Positions 1 through 6,763 of a stretch of DNA of 64,000 nt are shown piece by piece. The DNA comes from Clostridiales bacterium. Its GTDB lineage: Bacteria; Bacillota; Clostridia; Oscillospirales; Oscillospiraceae. Numbering within the stretch: position 1 is the first letter of the stretch; every line of letters begins with the position of its first letter. Below the pieces are notes generated by a model, which was not told where the DNA came from, did no database searches, and saw nothing but the letters and a program-made list of their open reading frames with translations. The translations under genes were made by a program, and so were the position numbers. The stretch spans positions 1-64,000 of the forward strand of contig JALFRA010000013.1 of assembly GCA_022785125.1 (NCBI GenBank), read 5' to 3'.

Positions 1-3000
1 TGAGATCATCCAGCTTATAGCCCTCGTCAGGCTTCACGGTCAGGGTGATGGTGAGGCCCCTGGAGGCGCGGGTACGGCTGGCGGTGACGGCGCCGTTGTC
101 GGCCTTGTCCACGGTGATGGCATAGGTAGTGGAGCCGGTGGAAGGAGTGTAGAAGTAGGCGGTGGCAGTAATCGTTCCACCCTTTTCTGCCAGCTTGGTA
201 AGCAGATCATTGGTCAGGGTGGTGTAGGTTCCCTCGATACCCGCAAAGGTCCAGCCACCGAACTCCTGACCGGCGGGAGCGGCAGCGGTGGGCAGCGTAT
301 CGCCCACATTGGCGGGGGTGTAAGTGATCTGGCCGATCTCGCTGCCGAAGTTCACAGTGGCAGTACGGCTGTCCGCCATGATCTCAAAGGTGGAAAAACC
401 CTTGTCGTTGGTAAAGGTCAGCGTAGTGCCGGAAACAGTGGTCTTGTGGTAGCCCACAAACGCACCGTCCTTGGTGTGCTTGACGTACAGGTTAGCAGTG
501 GGGAAACCGGTGGGCAGCGTGATGCTGATGGTCATGTTCTGAATGCCGGTCAGTGCCTTTTCGGAGCCCTCCAGCACTACCGCGTTTTTGTCAGCACCCT
601 CCAGATCAATTCCAGCGGCGGTATCAGCCGTGGAGGCCACCACGCGATACATGGGAATGATGTCCAGCGTCAGAACGCCTTCGGTCTTGTCATACGCAGT
701 GGGGGTAATGTCCAGATAGGTCTGGGCGTAGATGGTGATGTTTTTCCCCGCTGTTTCCACAGAGCTGTTTCTCAGTGCAGCCTCGGCATCAGCCTTCTGC
801 TGCTCGGTCACCTGGCCAATGGCCTGGTTTGCGGCGGCAGCCAGCTCACCGCTGGTGGTGACACTCTCAGCGGCGGCCTTAACAGTCTCCCGATCCTCTG
901 CCTTGATCTGATCGCCAATGGTCACATCAGGCGCACCCACAGCGGGTTCCACATCGGTCTCAGCCGCAGCACCCACCATATATGTATAGGCGCTGTTATC
1001 GCTGGGCAGAGCAGCGTATCCGTCTGCCACATAGGCGCCGGGATCGCTGGTGAAGTAACCGCCATAGATATCAAGCCGGGGCTTCTCCACACAACTATCC
1101 GCGCCAGTTCCGTAACAATAGACGTCCATTTTACCTACGATGGCATCTCCGGTATCGTTGTGAATCACCATAGTGGGGGCCTTATCGGCATAGACGGTGC
1201 CCAGCCAGTGCATCAGGTCAATGGCAACCAACTGACTATATGTACCGTCAATGCTGACATGATTCAGCACCATATCACCGTAGTTGGACGAAATGATGTA
1301 CTGGGTAGCATCGCTTCCGTACAGATCCAGATTCTCCAGTGTTAGATTGCAGTAGTTCTGGATCAGCATGATGGTTTTGGTACTGTCCTCTGCTGCGCGA
1401 ATGGTACCGTTCTTCAACATAACGGTATTCCCCTTTTCCAGGTGGAACCCCTGAGACTCTGTACCAACAGAACCAACAGCGGGATCCGCGCAGGTATAGG
1501 TAAATCCGCCAAAGTCAATGGTCAGGTTTACATCGGTAGCGCCCTTACCATTAAACAGGCCGATACCGCCGCCGGTGGCGTCCCGCAGCAGTTTGACCGT
1601 TCCGGTCTTACTTTCAGACGTTACAACGGCTTCCACCGCCTCAGCCAGGGTAGCATAATACTTGCCGTTCACCTCCGCCGCAGCGGGTACTACGGTATAA
1701 AGAGCAACGCCATCTTTCATGGACTTTGCTGCAGCGTATCCCTGGGCGCAGAAGTTGGCAACTGGATTTTCGGTCTTGCTGTTTGCAGGGTCAAAATTTT
1801 CAAAGGTACCACCGGAAACGATGATCTGTGCATCCGAATTGTCAATCAAATTGAGCAGCCAATATGTGTCGTTCCAACCATCAGATGCGCGGAAGCTGCC
1901 CCCATGAATATAGGCGACAGCACTATCCCCCGCCTGAACACAGGTCAGGCCCGCATAATAGGTGCCATTTTCAATGGTCAGCTTTGCAGTATCATAAAGT
2001 CGGAACGTATACCCAATGCTATTATGAGTCAGATAATCGTCATCAATCGTAAAGGTTCCGTTGCCCGTAATGACAACATCCGAGGTACCTCTCAAGTCTA
2101 CGATGGCGTTTTTATTAGATGCAGTACCAGTATAGACAACACTGTAGCCGTTGGTATCCAGTGTAAACTTTTTGTTGTTGACGATAATCTGTTCCTTAAC
2201 CGCAGCATCGTCCAGCAGCTTAACCGTATCTCCATCCTTTGCAGCAGCAATAGCTTCGGACAGAGTCTGATACTTCTCGCCGCCCACGATCTGAGCGACC
2301 GCTACATCGTCCAGGGTACCCACGACCCACTGATCGCCGTGCTGAGCAATGTGATAACCCTCCGGCACATAAGTGGTTACATCACTGGAAAAGCGGCCAC
2401 CGGTGACGATAACACCGTCCAAATAGCCGGTATTGCCATTCATCGCCGCAATGGCATCCTTTTCACTGGTAAAGCTGCCGCCGTTAATGGTCAGTTTGCC
2501 CTGATTGATCTCAGGCTTTCCACCGCCATTCAAAATGCAGTTTCCACGGGAACTGAATGTGCCGCCGTTTACGGCAGCCACATTCCAGTTCAGGAAAGCA
2601 GACTGAGAGGTATTGCTGAAGGTTCCGTTGTTGATGGTCAGCATTCCGCCGTCATCATTTTTAATGGTATTCAGTCCTCCAGTAAATGTGCCGCCATTGA
2701 TGGTCAGCTGAGGATATTGGGCATTGATGCCCTCCATGTATCCACTGGCAGTGTCACCGCTGCCATAATCAAAGTAACCGTTTTCCAGCAGGCTGGAGAA
2801 CTGCCCGTTTTGTGTGACGCTGACACCGTCGTTTACGGTCATAGAGCCATGGTTTACAAGCACATAGAAGGAATTACCACCGGCGTCCTCTGCGCTTGTA
2901 CCATTCTCCTTGCTGCGGGTATAATTGCCGCCGTCGAGAATCACAGTGCCTTCATTCCAAATAGCAGCTTTTGCGTGGGTCACATTGTCCACCGTACCCG

Positions 3001-3274
3001 CACCGGTAACCGTCAGAGATCCACCGTATTTTACAGTGATCGTATGGCCGCTGTCATTGGTGATGGTCTTGCCGTTCAAGTCCAGCGTCACCGAACTGCC
3101 CGCAGGCACAACAAAATCGCCGGAAACATTCTCGGTCAGTTTGACGTCGCCTCCGGCATTCAGGGCATTTTGAAACGCCTCAGCCGAATTCACATCAGCC
3201 GCCAGTGCTGTTACAGGCAGCAACGACAGGATCATTGCTAACGCAATTACAGCAGACAGCATCTTCCTTTTCAT
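1..3274 (-). CDS. Secreted beta-helix-like surface protein, C-terminus beyond window
   Basis: A single frame stays open on the minus strand from an ATG at 3274 to the window edge (about 1091 codons, no stop reached). The start has an upstream AAGGAG and encodes a clear signal peptide (MKRKMLSAVIALAMILSLLP..TALAA). The mature part contains many short repeats of the type LTINGGTF / GGxFxS, typical of right-handed parallel beta-helix surface proteins of gut Firmicutes, with two interspersed segments of the form YxTLxEAIAAAKDGDTVKLL. Near the window edge are Listeria-Bacteroides-type repeats (GGWTFAG..ITATAYF) and a start of a bacterial repeat domain (VKPDEGYKLDDL). SLH or sorting signals, if any, would lie outside the window. 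Function is probably adhesion or glycan contact; that is inference. The long open frames on the opposite strand have no start signals and are shadows. Confidence 0.85.
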   Translation of the reverse strand, partial: MKRKMLSAVIALAMILSLLPVTALAADVNSAEAFQNALNAGGDVKLTENVSGDFVVPAGSSVTLDLNGKTITNDSGHTITVKYGGSLTVTGAGTVDNVTHAKAAIWNEGTVILDGGNYTRSKENGTSAEDAGGNSFYVLVNHGSMTVNDGVSVTQNGQFSSLLENGYFDYGSGDTASGYMEGINAQYPQLTINGGTFTGGLNTIKNDDGGMLTINNGTFSNTSQSAFLNWNVAAVNGGTFSSRGNCILNGGGKPEINQGKLTINGGSFTSEKDAIAAMNGNTGYLDGVIVTGGRFSSDVTTYVPEGYHIAQHGDQWVVGTLDDVAVAQIVGGEKYQTLSEAIAAAKDGDTVKLLDDAAVKEQIIVNNKKFTLDTNGYSVVYTGTASNKNAIVDLRGTSDVVITGNGTFTIDDDYLTHNSIGYTFRLYDTAKLTIENGTYYAGLTCVQAGDSAVAYIHGGSFRASDGWNDTYWLLNLIDNSDAQIIVSGGTFENFDPANSKTENPVANFCAQGYAAAKSMKDGVALYTVVPAAAEVNGKYYATLAEAVEAVVTSESKTGTVKLLRDATGGGIGLFNGKGATDVNLTIDFGGFTYTCADPAVGSVGTESQGFHLEKGNTVMLKNGTIRAAEDSTKTIMLIQNYCNLTLENLDLYGSDATQYIISSNYGDMVLNHVSIDGTYSQLVAIDLMHWLGTVYADKAPTMVIHNDTGDAIVGKMDVYCYGTGADSCVEKPRLDIYGGYFTSDPGAYVADGYAALPSDNSAYTYMVGAAAETDVEPAVGAPDVTIGDQIKAEDRETVKAAAESVTTSGELAAAANQAIGQVTEQQKADAEAALRNSSVETAGKNITIYAQTYLDITPTAYDKTEGVLTLDIIPMYRVVASTADTAAGIDLEGADKNAVVLEGSEKALTGIQNMTISITLPTGFPTANLYVKHTKDGAFVGYHKTTVSGTTLTFTNDKGFSTFEIMADSRTATVNFGSEIGQITYTPANVGDTLPTAAAPAGQEFGGWTFAGIEGTYTTLTNDLLTKLAEKGGTITATAYFYTPSTGSTTYAITVDKADNGAVTASRTRASRGLTITLTVKPDEGYKLDDL

Positions 3275-3346
3275 TTGTCTCACACTCCTTATCCATATTG
3301 TGCTTTTTGATGCCCGGCCTGCGTCCCGCGCAAGCCTCTTGGGTTT

Positions 3347-3375
3347 AGTTTAGCCCCTCTCGTTGGTAAAATCAA
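3347..3375 (-). promoter_or_regulatory. Sigma-A-type promoter of the surface protein
   Basis: On the minus strand, -35 TTGATT (3370-3375) and -10 TAAACT (3347-3352) are separated by 17 bases. The start codon lies about 70 bases downstream. Confidence 0.55.
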
Positions 3376-3446
3376 GTACTCATAGGTAAATGTAGCCATT
3401 TCGTAAGAATTGTCCTTACACCTCACCCTATATCATACATTTTCCA

Positions 3447-3487
3447 ACAAAAAACGAGCCAGCTGCAAATTTCTTGCAGCTGGCCCG
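3447..3487 (-). terminator. Rho-independent terminator of trpB2
   Basis: On the minus strand the stem GCCAGCTGCAA / TTGCAGCTGGC is followed by a run of T, directly after the trpB2 stop codon. Confidence 0.85.
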
Positions 3488-3492
3488 TCCGG

Positions 3493-4878
3493 TCAGATCC
3501 CTTTATTTTGAGGAATGTCAGGCAGGGAGTCAAAGCCCTTTTGCAGATCCTCGTCGGTGGGAATATAGTCGGTTATCTTCCCGGTGAGGTAGTTCTCGTA
3601 GGCGGTCATATCAAAGTAGCCGGTGCCGGTAAGGCCGAAAAGGATGGTCTTGGCCTCGCCGCTCTCCTTGCACCTGAGGGCCTCGTCGATGGCTCCCCGA
3701 ATGGCGTGGGCGGACTCAGGGGCGGGCAGAATGGTCTCCTGTCTGGCGAAGAGTACCGCCGCCTCAAAAACGCGGGTCTGCTCGTAGGCCACCGCCTCCA
3801 TATGTCCGTCGTGGTACAGCTTGGAGAGGACGGGGCTCATGCCGTGGTAGCGCAGGCCGCCGGCGTGGTTGGCGGAGGGGATGAAGCCGCAGCCCAGGGT
3901 GTACATCCGGGCCAGAGGGGTCACCCTGCCGGTGTCGCAGAAGTCGTAGGCATACTTGCCCCGGGTGAAGGAGGGGCAGGAGGCGGGCTCCACCGCCACG
4001 ATGCGGGGGTTCTTCACACCCTTCAGCTTGTCGGCCATAAAGGGGGCGATCAGTCCGCCCAGGTTGGAGCCGCCGCCGGCGCAGCCCACCACCACGTCGG
4101 GGTACTCCCCCAGCTGCTCCATGGCGATCTTGGACTCCAGACCGATGATGGACTGATGGAGGAGCACCTGGTTGAGCACGCTGCCCAGCACATAGCGCTT
4201 CTTACCGCCGCTCTGAAGGGCGGCCTCCACCGCCTCGGAGATGGCGCAGCCCAGGCTGCCGGTGGTGCCCGGATTTTCCTCCAGGATCTTGCGCCCCACC
4301 TGGGTGAGGTTGGAGGGGGACGGGGTAACGGCCGCGTCAAACACCCCCATCACCGCCTTGCGGAAGGGCTTCTGCTCGTAGGAGCACTTCACCATAAACA
4401 CGTCGCAGGTCAGTCCGAAGTAGGAACAGGCCTCGCTGAGAGCGGTGCCCCACTGGCCGGCTCCCGTCTCGGTGGTAACGCCGGTGAGGCCCTGCATCTT
4501 GGCGTAGTAGGCCTGAGCCACGGCGGAGTTGAGCTTGTGGGAGCCGGAGGTGTTGTTGCCCTCAAATTTGTAGTAGATTCTGGCCGGGGTGCCCAGGGCC
4601 TTCTCCAGGTTGTAGGCCCGGATCAGGGGGGATGGCCGGTACATCTTGTAGACCTCCTGGATCTCCTCTGGGATATCAATAAACTCAGTGGTGCCGTCCA
4701 GCTCCTGCTTTGCCAATTCGGTGCAGAAGATGGGGGAGAGATCGTCCACCCCCAGGGGCTGGAGGGTGGCGGGGTGAAGCATGGGATCGGGCTGCTCCGC
4801 CATGGCGGAGCGCAGGTTAAACCAACGCTGAGGCATCTGGTCTTCGGTGAGGTACAGGCGGTGAGGGATCTTGGTCAT
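3493..4878 (-). CDS. trpB: Tryptophan synthase beta chain-like protein (TrpB2 type)
   Basis: 461-residue PLP-dependent enzyme that condenses indole and serine to tryptophan, or is a close relative. The length, the N-terminal extension and the segments YKFEGNNTSGSHKLNSA (PLP lysine about K115), ETGAGQWG and CAGGGSN are characteristic of the TrpB2 subgroup rather than classical TrpB1. No trpA or other trp gene lies next to it. The start was set at the ATG at 4878 because GGAG is 9 bases upstream; the ATG at 4884 is too close to it. A T-box leader with a Trp specifier precedes it, which independently supports a role in tryptophan supply. TrpB2 proteins are thought to salvage indole or work with other partners; the exact in vivo role here is not shown by the sequence. 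Confidence 0.9.
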   Translation of the reverse strand: MTKIPHRLYLTEDQMPQRWFNLRSAMAEQPDPMLHPATLQPLGVDDLSPIFCTELAKQELDGTTEFIDIPEEIQEVYKMYRPSPLIRAYNLEKALGTPARIYYKFEGNNTSGSHKLNSAVAQAYYAKMQGLTGVTTETGAGQWGTALSEACSYFGLTCDVFMVKCSYEQKPFRKAVMGVFDAAVTPSPSNLTQVGRKILEENPGTTGSLGCAISEAVEAALQSGGKKRYVLGSVLNQVLLHQSIIGLESKIAMEQLGEYPDVVVGCAGGGSNLGGLIAPFMADKLKGVKNPRIVAVEPASCPSFTRGKYAYDFCDTGRVTPLARMYTLGCGFIPSANHAGGLRYHGMSPVLSKLYHDGHMEAVAYEQTRVFEAAVLFARQETILPAPESAHAIRGAIDEALRCKESGEAKTILFGLTGTGYFDMTAYENYLTGKITDYIPTDEDLQKGFDSLPDIPQNKGI

Positions 4879-4945
4879 GTTCATGCACTCCTTCAAGTTT
4901 GGTTTTGCGGGAGAGGGCATGAGTTTTTTCTGCAAGGCAGGCATG

Positions 4946-5238
4946 AAAAAACGCCCCCGTCCCAAAGATTCTCTGGGACAAAGGCGTAATAAAAACCTCT
5001 GCGGTGCCACCCGGATTGACGCATGGAAACCATGCGCCCGCTCACTTTCGTATGCCTGCCAGCACACGCTCCCCTGATAACGGGTGGAGTCCCCGTCGCG
5101 CTACTCGGTCACCCTTTCGCTATGCCCTCAAAAGTCCATTCACCCGGACGCCGCCTGCCGCGATCCCACCACCCGCGACTCTCTGTGAGGCCTTGATACC
5201 GGACTACTCCTCTTTCTCATCGGTTTATCAATTTAGTT
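4946..5238 (-). promoter_or_regulatory. T-box riboswitch, tRNA-Trp specific
   Basis: Read on the minus strand, the leader begins with a stem I side GATGAGAAAGAGGAGTAG (5203-5222), has the antiterminator core GGGTGGCACCGC (5001-5012), and ends with a strong terminator stem (GTCCCA / TGGGAC, 4946-4987) followed by TTTTTT. In the specifier loop the context is GAA-TGG-AC, giving codon UGG at 5136-5138, i.e. tryptophan. By family knowledge, uncharged tRNA-Trp would pair with this codon and with the antiterminator bulge and allow trpB2 transcription. Confidence 0.93.
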
Positions 5239-5244
5239 TGACAT

Positions 5245-5273
5245 AGTATACCGCCCTGTCTGGCCCTTGTCAA
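5245..5273 (-). promoter_or_regulatory. Promoter of the T-box-trpB2 unit
   Basis: Minus-strand -35 TTGACA (5268-5273), 17-base spacer, -10 TATACT (5245-5250): near consensus. Confidence 0.85.
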
Positions 5274-5297
5274 GGGGTAATTTTAATTTTTTATTTC

Positions 5298-5326
5298 TTG
5301 CGGTCCAACCGGTCCACTGCTATACT
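5298..5326 (+). promoter_or_regulatory. Promoter of the EreA/ChaN-like lipoprotein
   Basis: -35 TTGCGG (5298-5303), 17-base spacer, -10 TATACT (5321-5326), back to back with the trpB2 promoter. Confidence 0.65.
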
Positions 5327-5362
5327 GGAGGCAGAAATGCCGGGATAAGGGAGGATTTTGGG

Positions 5363-6421
5363 ATGAAATCATGCCGTTTTGCCTCTGTCCTGCTCCTTTT
5401 AGCGTTGCTGACCGGCTGCGGCGGCCAGCCCGCTCCGGTGGAGGACTCCCCCGCCCCAGCGGGCCAGATCTATCTGTACGGAGAGATCCACGGCAGCACG
5501 GAGACCATGCAGTACGAGCTGGAGCGCTGGAAGGAATGCTACGCCCAGGGGATGCGCCATCTGTTTGTGGAGCTGCCCTACTATACTGCCCAGTACCTCA
5601 ATCTGTGGATGGCGGCGGAGGACGACGCTATTCTGGAGCAGCTCTACCAGGACTGGACAGGTACGCTGATGGAGGACACCTGGGTGCGGGAGTTTTACCA
5701 GGCCATCAAGCGGGACTGTCCTGAGACCGTCTTCCACGGCACCGACGTGGGCCATCAATACGCCACCACCGGCTCCCGCTACCGGGACTACCTGGAGGAG
5801 CAGGGGCTGACGGACAGCGAGGACTACCACCTAACCCAGGAGGCCATCGTGCAGGGCCAGACCTACTATACCGGCGCCTCGGACACTTATCGGGAGAACA
5901 CCATGACCGATAATTTTGTCCAGACCTTTGACGCCCTGGGCGGCGAAGCTGTCATGGGGATCTACGGCGCGGCCCATGCGGACCCGGACGGGCTGGAGCA
6001 CAGCAGCGGCGGCGTTCCCTCCATGGCCGGACAGCTGTGGGAGATCTATGGGGATGCCCTCCATACCGAAGATCTCTCCCGGATCGCCCTGGACAAGGAG
6101 CCCCTGTCGGTAGACACCATCACCGTGGCGGGCAAGGCCTATGAGGCCTCCTATTTCGGAGCGGCGGACATCTCCGCCTGGAGCGACCGCTGGCAGTCCC
6201 GGGCCTTCTGGCGTTTGGAGGACGCCTATCCGGACTTCAAAGACTGCCCCACCGCAAACAACGTGCTGCCCTATAACAACTACCCCACCTGGGTGGAGGA
6301 GGGCGACGTATTTGTTATCGACTATACCAGTCCGGACGGGCAGGTCACCCGGGAATACCACCGGGCCGACGGGACCCGGTGGCAGGGCCTCCCCGTCACC
6401 ACTCAGTTTATACCGGAATAA
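5363..6421 (+). CDS. Lipoprotein with EreA/ChaN/TIKI-like domain
   Basis: 352-residue secreted lipoprotein: signal peptide with lipobox LLTGC (Cys19), then a domain containing GEIHG (residues 40-44), FVELPY (Glu70), HGTDVGHQ and GIYGAAHAD. This pattern of GExH, a strand ending in Glu and a later GxxH is what one sees in the erythromycin esterase / ChaN / TraB-TIKI superfamily. Whether it is a metal-dependent hydrolase, a heme-type binding protein or something else cannot be told. The start is the ATG with GGGAGG 8 bases upstream. It stands alone with its own promoter and has hairpins downstream. The family assignment rests on these motifs only. Confidence 0.6.
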   Translation: MKSCRFASVLLLLALLTGCGGQPAPVEDSPAPAGQIYLYGEIHGSTETMQYELERWKECYAQGMRHLFVELPYYTAQYLNLWMAAEDDAILEQLYQDWTGTLMEDTWVREFYQAIKRDCPETVFHGTDVGHQYATTGSRYRDYLEEQGLTDSEDYHLTQEAIVQGQTYYTGASDTYRENTMTDNFVQTFDALGGEAVMGIYGAAHADPDGLEHSSGGVPSMAGQLWEIYGDALHTEDLSRIALDKEPLSVDTITVAGKAYEASYFGAADISAWSDRWQSRAFWRLEDAYPDFKDCPTANNVLPYNNYPTWVEEGDVFVIDYTSPDGQVTREYHRADGTRWQGLPVTTQFIPE

Positions 6422-6424
6422 TGA

Positions 6425-6749
6425 AAGAGAGGGCCGCCCCGGCAGGGGCGGCCCTCTCTCAGTCTGTCGAAAAAGGCGGAACTGATGCAAGAGAGAAATC
6501 AGTTCTTGCACCGAAGAAAAGCCCTCGGCAGAGTTTTGCCGCCCGCAGGCGGCAAAACAGAGTCAGAATCTGTTTTTTCCAAGGACATGAGCCTTGGAAA
6601 AAACACTTCTCAGCCCGCAAGCGTGCGCGCTTTGCGTGTGCGACGCAGCGGGCTGCATTCCCTCGAAAAAATGCTTGCATTTTTGAGAAGCGTGTCGAGC
6701 TTTCTCGACACGCTGAGAGAGGGCCGCCCCGGCAGGGGCGGCCCTCTCT
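6425..6749. repeat. Folded intergenic element with inverted terminal hairpins (copy A)
   Basis: This fills the 342-base gap between two convergent genes. Each end is a 34-base GC-rich hairpin (6425-6458 and 6716-6749) built on GGGCCGCCCC / GGGGCGGCCC. The bases just inside the left end, CTCTCAGTCTGTCGA, recur as a near-perfect inverted copy (CTCTCAGCGTGTCGA) inside the right end, giving long terminal inverted repeats. The interior (about 6518-6690) is copy A of a modular hairpin family also found at 25985-26175 and 35567-35738. The terminal hairpins probably also terminate transcription of the flanking genes. Confidence 0.75.
6518..6690 (+). repeat. Modular hairpin repeat family, copy A core
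   Basis: Hairpin 1: GTTTTGCCGCC - CGCA loop - GGCGGCAAAAC (6533-6558). Hairpin 2: TTTTTTCCAAGG - ACATGAG loop - CCTTGGAAAAAA (6573-6603). A third stem pairs CAGCCCGC with GCGGGCTG around an inner GC hairpin (6611-6655), and a fourth small hairpin (AAAAATGC / GCATTTTT) follows. Loops and linkers match copies B and C; stem sequences differ but remain paired. Confidence 0.8.
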
Positions 6750-6763
6750 TTCGCGCCTGATGG

